Of a stretch of 64,000 nt of DNA, positions 10,504 through 22,836 are shown in pieces. This DNA is from Ophthalmolycus amberensis (taxonomy: Eukaryota > Chordata > Actinopteri > Perciformes > Zoarcidae), in the NCBI GenBank assembly GCA_024529925.1, contig JAFEUB010001484.1, positions 1-64,000 of the forward strand, read 5' to 3'. Each line of letters starts with the position of its first letter. The stretch's first letter is position 1. The translations under genes were made by a program, and so were the position numbers. The notes beneath the pieces are model-generated. The model saw only the letters and a list, made by a program, of their open reading frames with translations, had not been told where the DNA came from and did not search any database.

Positions 10504-11298
10504 TGTAGCACCTAGTTACCACAGAGATCCGGTTCACAACACCGTAAAGGCACATACACACAGGAAGCAGTGTTATAAAAATATAAATGCTTTATTGGTA
10601 CAAACTATGTGGCGTAACCAGTGACAGCTGGTTTAGCAGGCAGGAGGAGTTCACAGACCAGGCGATAAGATAGGTATCACAAACAATTTAAAGCCAAATA
10701 AACAAAACAAAAAGACCAAGGCAGCATCCCACTAACTAGAAAAGAAATGAAAACAAAAACATAAGTACTCACCAATAACTGCCAATAACCAGAAAACCAA
10801 CCCAAAAGATTATACTTCCACACACCTGTTCAGCAACCCAGCCACCCCCACTTGGATTCCCCCCCAGCTACCATTGGGTGCACTGCTCAGGAAACTCTAA
10901 AATAACACAAATACACCATTACATATTCCTTAATTATACTGAATTTCCCCAGCACATGAAATACATAAAATGATATATACCTGAAACAGCCATCCCCCAA
11001 ACACACGCTGTCCCCTCCGTAACTGATGCCTCTCAGACACTGCGCTACTGACGCAACGTATGCGGCCTCACCATACGGCTCCGCTTGTTGTGGGAGAGAA
11101 AGCAGGTGGACTCGCCCCCCCCGCTTGTGGCGGCGGAGACAGAGAGCAGATTCAGCACAGCCGCTCGTGACGGCGGAGAGAAAGACACAGGACTGCGAGT
11201 TGCCAGCAGGTGCCTCTTTTCACCTAATCAGGACCGTGCACCTCATTACCGGTCCGACGGACCCAATAGTTACACCCCGTCAGTTCCACTTGGTTACA
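10504..11298 (-). repeat. Gypsy 3' LTR
   Basis: Direct repeat of 16,992-17,789. By eye the two differ by several substitutions and a few small indels (for example the C run near 11,116 and the short duplication near 17,761), so this insertion is older than the retrovirus at 38,594. Confidence 0.85.
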
Positions 11299-11378
11299 TC
11301 CACCCCCCCCTTAATCACTCAGTGTCCCACTGATGGCATATGTCCCCTCCCGATCCCACATCACCCTTCCCCAATCCT

Positions 11379-12611
11379 TCAGCTAACCCTGAAAGAACCT
11401 GTTTCAGCACCGCCTCGCAAGTCTGCTGCAACTGCGTCACCCCCACCGGAGCTACTCCCTCCTCCCTTAGATGGCTTACCGCAGACCTTGGCAGCCTGGT
11501 GCGGGTTAGAATGAACCCCCGCAGTAGCACGCTTGGACCTCCGAAGTGGAGGTGATGGCGAAGGCACAGGTAATGGCAGTGTCTGTGGCGAATGCAGGAC
11601 ATGTGTACTCTCGCCTGCACTCAGTTCCTCCTCGCCCACAGAGGGGGTAGCCCCCGTTCGACGGGGGGGAGACAGCCCTTCTAAGCCAACCTCTCGCTCC
11701 CTTTCCTTTTTTTCCCTCCCAATGCTCCCCGGCCCATCGGCCCAGACCATCGCAAGCACAGAGTCGTCCGAATCGGACTCCACATCAGGAAGTGAGGACC
11801 CAGCTACTCCCCGGTCCCCCAGTTCCTGCTCTGCCATCTGTACGCCTGGCCCACAAACACGCAACTCATGTCGATGTAAATTGCGTTGGGGTTTCGATAA
11901 ATCAATCGGGACCACAGAATACACAGGCAGGTCACCACCCAGCTGAGCTATGACTCGGTGAGGGGTAGGAAGCCACACATCCTGAATCTTATGCCTACCC
12001 GAAAACTGACGATTCCTAACATACACAAATTGGCCTGGCTGTAAAGGATGGTCACCTACAGGCATGCCTGCATACCTTTTACGAGCTTCCGCTGCCTGCT
12101 CCATGTTCTTTCTAGCCCGAGCGTAGGCACAGCCCAACCTCCTCTGATGTTCCTCAACCCACTCGTGCATATTACCGTCAAAATCCTCCCTATCCTGTCC
12201 CAGCCAGACATCCAGCGGAACCACTGGAGCCCTCCCGAACATGAGAAAATACGGCGAATAGCCCGTACTTTGATGTTCAGTGGTGTTATAAGCATACAGC
12301 AGCTCCGGAAGGTACTCAACCCACCTCCTTTTCTGCTCCGGGCGCAGGGTACGCAACAGATCATGCAGCGTCCTATTAAAACGCTCACACTGTCCGTTCC
12401 CCTGGGCATGATAGGGGGTTGTGCGACTTTTTTTCATTCCATACAACCCACAGAGACACTGGACAACCCCAGCCTCAAAGCATTTCCCCTGGTCAGAGTG
12501 CAACCTTGAAGGGACCCCATAGGGCTGAATCCAATATTTCACCAGTGTCTTTGCGACCGTTATGGCACGCTGGTCTTTGGTTGGTACCGCAACCGTAAAC
12601 TTGGAGAACAC
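11379..12611 (-). pseudogene. Gypsy pol C-terminal part: integrase core and tail
   Basis: Continues the integrase from the segment at 12,624-13,247 in the same frame, past an in-frame TGA at 12,621-12,623. The core shows HSDQGKCFEAG (second catalytic Asp) and YHAQGNGQCERFN (catalytic Glu); the first Asp lies just upstream in MDFTVLEP. A chromatin-facing C-terminal region (about KIQDVWLPTPHRVI) and a long low-complexity Ser/Pro-rich tail follow. Integrase would insert the cDNA; this copy is broken. Confidence 0.85.
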
Positions 12612-12623
12612 ATCGGTAAAAAC

Positions 12624-13247
12624 TCAGACATTCTCTCGTCCATCGGACGACGGTTCCAGCACGGTGAAGTCCATTGCAACTACTTCCAGCGGCCTAAAAG
12701 CCAACAAACTCCCCAATGCTGCAACCACCCTTGGCTGTGGTGCTTTGGCAACAATACAACGTTCACAAGTCTTGCAAAAAGCCTCAATGTCTGCAAACAT
12801 TCCCGGCCAATAGCACCGACTTCGAACCAACTTGAATGTTCTTTCCACTCCTTGGTGCCCATGGTCAGAGTGCATGCGAGCAAGCACCTCTCGGTGCAAT
12901 ACTGCTGGCAACAAAAGCTGCTTAATCTCTCCCTCCTTCTGATCACACAGCGTCCGGTACAGCACACCCCCAAGCTCCACAATCCTTCCCCATTGTCTCA
13001 GAAGTCCAATTGTTTTGTCACATTCTTGCAACCTCTCGTCCCTTCCAGGTTTCACACCCCTCACCCAGTATGTTCGAAAAGCTGATATTACGGAATCTAC
13101 CTGCTGCAGACTAGCCAAGGCCGACATGTCAAATGAGGGAAAGCTAGACATAGAAGCTTGCTGGGGGCTGGCACTGGTTTCCTGACACAGAGCCGTTCGA
13201 TGGGGTTTGGACAGAACACTACGTGTGTCCTGAAAACTTTGTGCCAC
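12624..13247 (-). pseudogene. Gypsy pol: integrase zinc-binding domain
   Basis: Contains an H-H-C-C zinc-binding domain (HREVLARMHSDHGHQG, then CKTCERC) and the start of the integrase core (VVAMDFTVLEP). A frameshift relative to the RNase H segment (13,097-13,678) lies somewhere between about 13,100 and 13,247. The segment ends at a TGA in the core, after which the same frame resumes. Confidence 0.82.
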
Positions 13248-13678
13248 TCCTCCCCCTCTGTCCCCTTCTGCTCTACATACTGCCTAGAGAGAGCATCCGC
13301 CCCCGCATTCTGGCTACCTGGCCGATACACCAACTGAAAGTCAAACTGAGCCAGTTCAGACACCCATCTCTGTTCTACAGCTCCAAGCTTTGCGGTGTTC
13401 AAATGGCTTAGCGGATTGTTATCAGTAAACACTGTAAACTTGGTCCCAATCAGATAATCCTTAAATGTATCCGTAACAGCCCACTTCAACCCCAACAGCT
13501 CCAGTTTCATGGCGCTATAGTTCTCCATATTCCGCTCCGACGACCGGAGGCCCCGACTTGCGTATGCAACCGGCCGTCGCTGTCCCTCCCCCTCTTGCGA
13601 CAAAACAGCCCCCAACCCTTGATGGCTAGCGTCAATCTCCAGGAAGAATGGCTTGCTAAAATCTGCATACCCCAACAC
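13097..13678 (-). pseudogene. Gypsy pol: RNase H segment
   Basis: RNase H of the Ty3 type: FFLEIDASHQGLGAVLSQ at the start, then RPVAYASRGL, the MKLELLGLKWAV helix, FTVFTDNNPLSHL and the end motif GADALSRQ. It is separated from the RT segment upstream by a disrupted stretch (about 13,679-13,781) containing a stop and a frameshift. Confidence 0.82.
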
Positions 13679-13781
13679 GGGAGCGGAAATTAACTTTTGT
13701 TTTAATGTTTCAAAAGCATCTTCACAGGTTGCATCCTACAACTGGCCAAACACGGGGAGCGAAGAGGCTTTCCTCCCCCCT

Positions 13782-15644
13782 TTAGCTGACAGCAGTGTGG
13801 ACAGCGTGGAGGGGGACTGCCAATTTAGCAAAGTTTCTCACAAACCTCCTGTAGAAACTAGCGAAACCCAGGAACGATTTCAACTCCGCCACACTCTGCG
13901 GTCGACGCCACTCTGCAACCGCCCGAATCTTCTCCGGATCAGTAGCCACTCCAGTAGCTGAAATGACATGTCCCAGGTAAACAACTTCGGACTGAAAGAA
14001 TGAGCACTTACTCAACTTGACCTTGAGATTAAACTGCCCCAGCCGGGACAACACCAAATCTAGGTGCTCAAGGTGCTGCTCAATGGTAGATGAAAACACA
14101 ATGTCATCCAGATACAGGAGGAGCGACTGGAACCTCTGATCCCCCAAAATTCGTTCCATCAACCGCTGAAAGGTACCTGGCGCATTACAGAGCCCAAACG
14201 GCATCCGTGTAAATTCATACAAGCCAAAAGGAGTGCAGAATGCAGTCTTACTGCAATCTTTCTCAGCCACTCCCACTTGATGGTAACCACTCGCCAGGTC
14301 CAGGGTGGTAAACCACCTTGCCCCGCTCAAAGCATCCAAGGACTCTTCGATACGTGGAAGAGGGAACGCATCTCGCCGTGTTCTCGCATTAAGCTGCCTG
14401 TAATCCACACAGAGCCTTAGCGACCCATCTTTCTTCCTCACTATCACCAAGGGGGAGGAGTAGGGACTACTGCTTTCCCTGATAATGCCCTGCTGCAACA
14501 GCTGTGCAATATGCGTTTTGACTTCCTCATACTGACTTGGGGGTATACGCCGGTAGCGCTGCCTCACCGGGGCTTCATCCAGGACTGGAATCTCATGCTC
14601 TATCACGTTTGTAAATCCCAAATCCATGTCTGACTTTGCGAAGACCCCAGAATGTTTACTCAGGAGCTGCCTCACTTTCCGTACCTGTTCAACAGTCAGC
14701 CCTGGAAATTCCTGTGCGGCTACCTCCGGGGGCAGCTGCTGCCGCTCCGCTACCCCACCAGTCTGTTCGCACAAAAAGACTCTCTCTTCCTGCGGCCCTA
14801 CTCGTTCAAATGCTACAGGGGCATTACCCCCTGACACCACTTCCACTGAATGTATTGAGCAAAGGCAGGTCTGAGATGCAATGTTCGCATCCACATGTCC
14901 TACATTCATGACCGGCACCGCAACCTGTCCATTCGCCACTGGAACCACTGCATTGGAAACGAGTAACTCCCCCGGGAGGCTCCCTTCCCCCCCCCCCCCC
15001 CCCCCCAATGACTCCACACACACAAATGAGCCTAACAAAGTCTGCCCAGGTGGAACTGACACGGGTACAAAACACATGGATCCAGCCGGAACACAGAAAG
15101 GTACGGTGGAATAGCCAAAGCCTATAGGTGAAACAGCCTGCTCCTGCTGGCAAACCGAGAATGCCAAACCCCACACTTCATCCGAATCAGACGCCGAATC
15201 CTGCTCAACATCTGATGCCAACTGCTCCATTTCATAAAACCGCTTGATTACGTTCATGCCCAATATGCAAGGAACAGCTATTTTCCGATGGAATGTCGCG
15301 GTGTCCGTAGGGTCCCGAACAACCAGAATGCCCCTCCCACTTGCAACCTTGCCCAAGGCACAGACATCCCTCTCGAAATACCCCAGGTAAGGAATGCCCA
15401 ACCCATTTGCCGACGACAGGGAAAGCCACTCACAGGTTTTAAGAGTTGGCCTAAAATGCTGCTCAAAAAATGTCTCTGTAATAGTTGACACGTTAGACCC
15501 AGTGTCTAGGAGGCATTTAACCTTCACATCACCCAACAAAATTTCCACAGTTGGACATTTGCAGACCAAACATTCATATTCCTGCTTTGGAACTTCAAAG
15601 TGTGAGCCCGACTGAACCTCACCTGTAGCTGGACTCATTACCAC
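13782..15644 (-). pseudogene. Gypsy pol: protease and reverse transcriptase
   Basis: Frame of 620 codons. The protease motif is CLLDTGSNVSTI near the N-terminus. The reverse transcriptase follows: LVIVRKKDGSLRLCVDYRQL, FTTLDLASGYHQV, TRMPFGLCNAPGTFQRLM and the catalytic LLLYLDDIVFSS. A run of cytosines on the plus strand (about 14,990-15,006) encodes a polyglycine stretch and is a likely indel hotspot. It overlaps the gag frame by a few bases, in a different frame. Confidence 0.88.
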
Positions 15645-16838
15645 AGGGGGGGAGAGTTTCCCTGCTGCTCAGCTACCTGGGCAAGCCTGTCACGGGAGAT
15701 CTCATGGCGCAACACCGGAGCTGCCCCTCTGTTTGGTGCTCGTACCCGACACTGTCGCGCCATGTGACCCGCAACCCGACATTTAAAACAAATAGGCTGA
15801 CCATCAGCGTCAAACCTCGGCTGATCCCCACGTACCCCCTGCCAGCTAATCCCTAGACCGGACAAATCAGACACTTTCTGTGCCAAATCAAAAATCTGAG
15901 CCTGCTGTTTCTTAAGCGTGCTCTCAACCTGGACCTGCTGTTGCTTTAAAGTTTGCAGAATTTCCACCAGCAGTGGGTCAGGTTCGGGGAGGGCAGCCGC
16001 AACAATTGTATTGGACTCAACAGCTCCCATCTCACATGAGTTTGTCACCCGCCGACTCTGACCACCCGCTGGCTCGCCATCTTCCCACCTCAACGCCTCC
16101 TCGCGTAACCCAAAGAAAGTGATTTTATTATTCTGCCGAATCACCTTCTTTAGCTCTCTGCGGAGCGCTAAATCCCGAACGTTCTCGGCAAATTGGTCAC
16201 GTAAAGCAAAGTCACTACACCAGGCCTGCTTGATGTCACAATGATTAATATCATCAATAATAGCCATCAGCCCGTGCGAATACTCCCTGACAGATTCCCT
16301 TTCTCGCTGCCTCCGGTCGAAAAATAGTTTTTGCAATCTGGTCAGGGAATCAGGCTGCCCATATACTTCCTTCAGGATCTCCAGAACGCGCCTAGGGTCT
16401 CTCCTCTCACTCTGAGACCGATAATGTACCTCCTGTCTGGCTTCCCCACCCAAATGGTCATAAATGTACATCGCCTTCTCAGTATCCTCAAAATGACGAT
16501 AACCCAAAACTGCATTTATCTCATCCAACCACTCGTAAAACTCAGCACAGGACCCTTCATTGAAAACCGGACACTTTTTTTACTTTGGTACGTAAATGAC
16601 ACGCTCTCTACCCCTCGGACCGAGCAGCACCATCCCCCAGTACTCCTGTTTCCTCCGGTTGTGGGGAAGACAGGGCGCGGGATGTAACGGGAGACCCCTG
16701 TTGTTGCAACTGTTCATTCAAGGAGTCATTAATGTCTTTTAAGGCCGCCATAGCTGCCTTGTCTGCCACCACCCTCTCTTTCAGGGCCTGTAGCTGCTCT
16801 TGAAGTTCTTCCATCTCCACCGTTCGCACCGTCCTCAC
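15638..16838 (-). pseudogene. Gypsy gag, frameshifted near its start
   Basis: Two pieces in different frames. 16,608-16,838 encodes a 76-residue coiled coil (MEELQEQLQALKERVV...). 15,638-16,528 encodes the capsid-like part and a CCHC knuckle (CFKCRVAGHMARQC). The change of frame lies between 16,528 and 16,608, probably at the T run near 16,573. This is the structural protein of the particle; no intact reading frame remains. Confidence 0.8.
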
Positions 16839-16991
16839 CAGCTGATGACCCCGGCTCTTGTAGCTGTGTAGACTTCGTGAGACCCACTGCCTTGGTCTAA
16901 AATCGTTTGCCTTCGCACCAGTCCTGCCCCTCCAGCCCTAGGCCCAACCAAACTGTCACTGCCTAATTGTACCCTACTCACAGCGCCAAAC

Positions 16992-17789
16992 TGTAGCACC
17001 TAGTTACCACAGAGATCCAGTTCACAACACCGTAAAGGCACATACACACAGGAAGCAGTGTTATAAAAATATAAATGCTTTATTGGTACAAACTATGTGG
17101 CGTAACCAGTGACAGCTGGTTTAGCAGGCAGGAGGAGTTCACAGACCAGGCGATAAGATAGGTATCACAAACAATTTAAAGCCAAATAAACAAAACAAAA
17201 AGACCAAGGCAGCGTCCCACTAACTAAAAAAGAAATGAAAACAAAAACATAAGTACTCACCAATAACTGCCAATAACCAGAAAACCAACCCAAAAGATTA
17301 TACTTCCACACACCTGTTCAGCAACCCAGCCACCCCCACTTGGATTCCCCCCCAGCTACCATTGGGTGCACTGCTCAGGAAACTCTAAAATAACACAAAT
17401 ACACCATTACATATTCCTTAATTATACTGAATTTCCCCAGCACATGAAATACATCAAATGATATATACCTGAAACAGCCATCCCCCAAACACACGCTGTC
17501 CCCTCCGTAACTGATGCCTCTCAGACACTGCGCTACTGACGCAACGTATGCGGCCTCACCATACGGCTCCGCTTGTTGTGGGAGAGAAAGCAGGTGGACT
17601 CGCCCCCCCCCCCGCTTGTGGCGGCGGAGACAGAGAGCAGATTCAGCACAGCCGCTCGTGACGGCGGAGAGAAAGACACAGGACGCGAGTTGCCAGCAGG
17701 TGCCTCTTTTCACCTAATCAGGACCGTGCACCTCATTACCGGTCCGACGGACCCAATAGTTAGTTCCACTTCGGTTCCACTTGGTTACA
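16992..17789 (-). repeat. Gypsy 5' LTR
   Basis: Direct repeat of 10,504-11,298. On the minus strand the sequence next to its inner edge begins tttggcgctgtgagtaggg, the expected position of a tRNA primer-binding site; I could not assign the tRNA. Confidence 0.85.
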
Positions 17790-18095
17790 ATAAGACATAA
17801 AAAAAGGAACAATCTATTTAAATACACTACACATTCTCAGAGGTCCTTTACAATCTTAATAATCGATTGCAAACTTAAGCAACTATCTCCAGTGTGAGGG
17901 AGCTACGTAACATTCGGTTCTATTTATTCCAATACTGATGCCGGTATTCTCTTCCGGGTTCACCTAATTTACCGTCCTCGTCCACTGTCATGATATCTGG
18001 TGTGCTGTATGCCTGGTTTCATGTGAATGCACTGTTTGCATTTTTCCTTCAACATCACAGTCGTATCCTATCTATGTTGCTCTCTGTCCCTCCAG

Positions 18096-19129
18096 AGCTC
18101 CCACAGCAACATGTCTGTAAGGAGGAGGAGGTTCTCTCCGACCAGCATCTCTGTATTCAGGAGAGGAACTCCAGTGTGGACCAAGAGGACCCAGATCCTC
18201 CACAGATCAAAGAGGAACAGGAGGAACTCTGCACCAGTCAGGAGGGAGAGCAGCTTGAGCTGAAGCAGGAGACTGAGACCTTCATGTTGACTCCTGATGA
18301 GGAAAGTAACCACACTGACCCAGAACCAACAAGAGACCCCCAGCTCCTCTCCAACAACTCTCATGTAGCTGAGAGCCAAGATCAGAAAGGAAGCGAGCAT
18401 GAAGACTCAGAATCAACTCGCGATTCAGAGCCAGAACCAAAGAAAAGACAACAGAAAAACAGAAGTCACTGTAACGATATTACCAACTTGTCAAAGACTT
18501 GCAGTGATCCTCAAACAGGTAAAGCACTTTTACAATGCGACACGTGTGGAGAAGCTTTCAAGTTCAGGTCGCATTTCGACAAACACCTGAGAACCCACTC
18601 AGATGAGAAGTCACATTCTTGCAGCTTCTGTGAGAAAAGATTCAGTAAGATATCCTCTTTGAAGACTCATCAAAAAATCCACACTAGTGACAAGCCGTAT
18701 TCTTGCGAAACATGTGGAAAAGATTTCAGACGAAGATGTGACATGTTGGTTCACATGAGAACACACACAGGTGAGAAGCCGTATTCTTGCAAAACATGTG
18801 GAAAAGATTTTGGACATAGTAGTCACTTGATGGTCCACATGAGAACACACACAGGTGAGAAGCCGTATTCTTGCAAAACATGTGGAAAAGATTTCAGACA
18901 AAGAGGTGACATGTTGGTTCACATGAGAACACACACAGGTGAGAAGCCGTATTCTTGCAAAACATGTGGAAAAGATTTTCGATGTAGTAGTCACTTGATG
19001 GTCCACATGAGAACACACACAGGTGAGAAGCCGTATTCTTGCAAAACATGTGGACAAGAGTTCAGACTTAGAGGTGACATGTTGGTTCACATGACAAGAG
19101 CCCACACTGGGGAGGAGCTGCACCTCTGA
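18096..19129 (+). CDS. ZNF gene 2, exon 2: 7 C2H2 fingers
   Basis: The acceptor ctccag|AGCTCC is as in gene 1, and the exon is open to the shared TGA. Joined to exon 1 it would give 401 residues. It has the acidic linker, the two divergent fingers (CDTCGEAF, CSFCEKRF), then five repeat fingers: RRRCDM, GHSSHLM, RQRGDM, RCSSHLM and the terminal RLRGDMLVHMTRAH. This is the shortest open array among the paralogues (7 against 13 and 10), so finger number has changed since duplication. Its expression depends on splicing across the 8.1-kb intron that now holds the Gypsy element. Confidence 0.88.
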
Positions 19130-20911
19130 AAGACCTGCGGGAAGACATACTGTGATTGCCATCAATTGGCAAGGCATAAAAGATTGCATACAGACAAGTA
19201 GCCTTGTATTTGCAAAATACACGGGAGACAATTCAGTTCTTGTGTTCATAGTTCCTGCAAATGTTTGACCAATTCGATTTTTCTTTTGTTTTTAGAATGT
19301 ATTTACTTCAGTAATCTGAGTAGATTGTGAACAGTGATGTTTAGGCTGAGAGCCTCTCTGTATTGGTGAGTCAGTCATTTTGTCATCAGTACAATAGACA
19401 ACTTTTCTTTTTGTCTACGTTTCATTTATTTTGTATTTTTTATGTATCTTGTAATCGCATCAACTTGATGAAATTGTTTTGTGTTTTAGAGGTGGCACAC
19501 AAACACAAATTGTAGATGTGTGCTACATGGTGCTGTGAAAGAATCAGCCTCAGCAATAGTGAGGAAAAGTGAATGAACAGTGAGGATCAGGGCTCAAAGG
19601 GAAGTGAGCAACGAAATGCCCTGTTTTGATCTCAGGTTTGTATTCTAACAATAAAGCGTTGGGAGGTGATGATGTAAGAATACCAGATTCACACTGAGGT
19701 CTAAAGCTTTACGTATATTCTGTTCATCAAGGCTGCAGATGTGTCTCGCTGACCTCGAGAGTAAAAGTAGTCAGTGAAGAATAGTTATTCTACGAGTGTT
19801 ATACCATGTGAGAGGTGTTTCAATGTTTCATCTCACTGGCTGTAGATTGTTAATTAATGATTTAATACCGTAGCTGATGGATCCTGATAGTTTGATCAGT
19901 GGAGCTGCCTCATGTTGAACAAGCTGTGGTGGAATGTAACTACATTTACCTAAATACTGTATTGATGTACGTTTTGTGCTCAGATGGTGAAGATTTCATG
20001 GAAATGACACATGAAATATTGAACATTAAAAAATCAATTTGAAGGTATTTGTACTTTGATTCTGCCTACTTTCATTGTATGTTACATATATTTTACAGGC
20101 AAATATTGTACTTTTTAGTCCACTACATTTATTTGACAGCTATAGTTATTTGCTGATTAAGATTTTTACAAAATCTGTGGGGCTTTTATTTTGAAACGGG
20201 GGGAGGGGAAAAGTCCTCTCAAAATCTCTAAGACCTGACTGACTGTATGTGAGAGAGACACACAGACATAAAGATAGAGAGCGAGAGAGAGAGGGAGACA
20301 GACCGTTTGATGGAGTGAGGGAGACAGACAGACAGGAGGTCTAACGATCTTGCCCTGAATATCTCCAAGTCATGTGTGTCTGTGTTTATCAACTTCACTA
20401 ATTAGCTCAATCAAAAACGCCTGTGTGCCTGCAGCCTTAACGTGGAGATAAAGCTGTGAAACCTAAAATCCTCAAAACCCCCATAAGCGTAGCTCCTATT
20501 GCTCCGATATTAAAGCTGTAGAGGAAGGATGACTTGAAGAACTGATCATGTGAAAATTGTGTCTGTAGTGTAAAAAATCTGGCTTCACTGGCGATCTAGA
20601 AACGGGGTACCGTGTTCTGTGGAAGATGTTCTTGAAGTAAGATTTAGCATTGGTCTCTATGGAGCAGATAGTTGGTTTTCCTCTCAATTAAAAGCTGTTG
20701 TGCCAAATGTGTAAATCTGTTGGATTCCACTCTCATTCCTCTAGACCAGCACACGATTAGCTAACTTTTTACCGAATAAGAATGCATGAAGAGTGAAAAT
20801 TGTGGAGTCAGTGGCAAAAGACAAATATTTTTTTCACAAGAATCTCAAGCTGCTCTTCACTCGAGCGGTGACATCACGCACTCTGAGCTGTGCAATACAC
20901 ACCCATTATAT
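19130..20911 (+). other. 3' UTR and long spacer of even unit 1
   Basis: Relict finger at 19,130-19,201, then a 316-bp segment (19,320-19,635) that starts GTAGAT and ends CTCAG, absent from odd units. AATAAA is at 19,650-19,655. Further on are a G-rich stretch (about 20,195), a GA/GACA microsatellite (about 20,250-20,340) and a region of about 0.5 kb I do not recognise. The same spacer recurs at 32,820-34,578. No gene seen. Confidence 0.6.
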
Positions 20912-21614
20912 AGTCAGAAAATTACTGAAAAAATCATAAAAGTTCAAATGTGACAGTTCAAAAAGGATAACAGATCTATGGATCGGGGTCCATAGATCTG
21001 TCTCTATGGACCCCGAGTCTGCAATAAAGTCTATCTATCTCTATCTATGAAAGATATCAGAAAGGTTATAGCATACAATAATAGCTCATGGTTTTCTCAA
21101 CAGTTTTAAAGTTGAAATGGTGTCTGTAGCTGAACGTATGAGGAAGAAGAAGGATTTGAAAGTTGAAGAAGTTGAGGAGGATTTGAAAACGTTCTCCATT
21201 CAAAAACAAATTTCAAAAAGCTTAAAGGTTAAAAACATAAAACGTCATAGCCGGCATGTCCTTAAACAGCTGGACATTTTGATAGTTGAACGGTTTCTGT
21301 AGCTTAAGAAATGTGGAAGGAGATACCTGCCAAAAAACGCTGAATCAGCATTCCAACAAATATGGTGTTTCAAACTCCAGTGCAGTAGGCGGCGGTATGC
21401 ACCTGCTATCAGTTTGATATCTGCCATTCAAACCGAGAGAAGAAGAACTCCGTTCTAACCTAACTCAGCGGAAGGAGGGGGAGGATCGGAGCAAGAGGAC
21501 GTCATCAGTGTGCGACGAGACCAGAGAAAGAAAGTTTGTTGGAAAAGTGGTGGAGTACGAGAAGAGAACAGAATTGTGTGGTTGAGCAACAACTGTACCG
21601 TGAATGCAGATATC

Positions 21615-22829
21615 ATGGGTGATAGTTCAGATGGTGAGAATGATAATATGGCATGGCAAGAAGCTAACAGAAAGAAGAGAAAGGGGAGCGGCAGTTCAGG
21701 CCGCTCCGGAAGTGAGTTTGGCGAGGAGAGTAAAAAAGTCAAGGCTACTAGATCAAGTGTGGGGAAGGAGGATGACTCAACTGAATGGAAAGTTGTGATT
21801 GCGTTTAAGAATGAAGGGGCCCATTATCACCCGTTAAAACTGACAAAGGCAATAGAGAAGGAAATAGGAAAGATTAAGTTTGTCAAGTTTTTAAGCAACA
21901 GGCGTCTTTTGATCTTTGCTACAGATCAAAGGCAATGAGAGAAGATCCTCGGAGCTGAAACTTTGAATGGAGAAAGGATCAGCTGTCATATTCCTGGGAG
22001 CGTTTCAAAGCTGAGAGGTGTTATACAGGATGTGCCATTGTCAGTGTCCATAGATGAGATAATTAAGGAAGTGAAAGGAGGAAAGGTAGCGAAAGCTTCC
22101 AGATTGCAAATAAATCGAAATGAAGGAAAACTGACAGCCTATCAGTGCTGCTGGAGTTTGAAAAGATCTTGTCTAAGAAAATAAGAATAGGATATATGAG
22201 CTATGATGTAAAAGAGTTTATTCCAGCTCCTTTAAGATGCTTCAAGTGTCAAAGAATGGGACATACCGCAGGGCAATGTAAGGGTAAGCAGAGATGTGCA
22301 AGATGTGGAGGCGAGCATGAATACGGAAAATGTGGTCAAGATGTAAAAATTAAATGTTGTAACTGCGGCGGTGAACACAGCGCTGCTTTTGGAGGATGCC
22401 CAGTTCAAATACAAGCAAAAGAAGTGCAGAAATATAAAATACTTCATCAAGTGTCTTATGCGGAAGCAGTTAAAAAAGTGAAGGAAAATGATAAAGTTAC
22501 ACCCAGGGAAAGCCACAGGAATGATATAAGAGAAGCTGGGATTAGACAACCTCCTGGGGACCTTCCCCCTGTCCTAGATCAGAGTCTAACAGTTAAATCC
22601 ATGCATAAAAGAGATAAATGAGGACACGCTAATTGTAGATAAAATCTGTTTCGTGGCCTTCATCTGCAAAACTATGAATTTGGCAATTCAACAAAAAAGA
22701 AAAAGTGACAGAATAAAGACAATGGTAGAGGCAGCCATAGAGATACTGGGGATTAAAGAAGTTAAGGCTGATCTGATTCACAAGATGTTGAACCCTCCCA
22801 ACTATGATGTACAGGCTCAGGGTGATTAA
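21615..22829 (+). pseudogene. LINE copy 2 ORF1, broken
   Basis: Start at 21,615 as in copy 1. It shares the TGA (21,936-21,938) with copy 1. It then has a one-base deletion near 22,123 (cgaaatgaagg where copy 1 has cgaaatggaagg) and a two-base deletion near 22,591 (aacagttaaa against aacagagttaaa). The three zinc knuckles are still legible in the frame 22,145-22,621. Confidence 0.85.
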
Positions 22830-22836
22830 CCTCATA

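Larger units (their letters stand above)
10504..17789 (-). mobile_element. Ty3/Gypsy LTR retrotransposon, antisense in ZNF2 intron 1
   Basis: The two LTRs (about 795 and 798 bp) begin TGTAGCACC and end GGTTACA as read on the plus strand. The element is on the minus strand, so the right LTR is 5'. Order on the minus strand is gag, protease, RT, RNase H, integrase, i.e. Ty3/Gypsy order, with no env. A purine tract (aaggggggggtgga) precedes the 3' LTR. The flank is a duplicated short A/T-rich site (ttaa on the left, ataa on the right; a 4-bp duplication with one change is my reading). Uninterrupted paralogous introns read straight across the site. The coding region has several frameshifts and stops, so the copy is defective. 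Confidence 0.88.
1..20911 (+). repeat. Higher-order tandem unit 1 (LINE + ZNF1 + ZNF2)
   Basis: First of three copies of a composite unit. Position 4 (agtcagaaaattactg) matches 20,912 and 34,579, and the order of parts is the same in each copy: LINE, odd ZNF gene, short spacer, even ZNF gene, long spacer. The spacing to unit 2 is 20,908 bp; subtracting the 7.29-kb Gypsy element gives about 13.62 kb, close to the 13.67 kb between units 2 and 3. The phase chosen for the unit edge is arbitrary because the array runs off the left end of the window. Confidence 0.9.

Noticed and set aside
11026..12509. Plus-strand reading frames within the Gypsy element
   Set aside because: They overlap the integrase and LTR on the opposite strand, are proline/serine-rich and have no family features.
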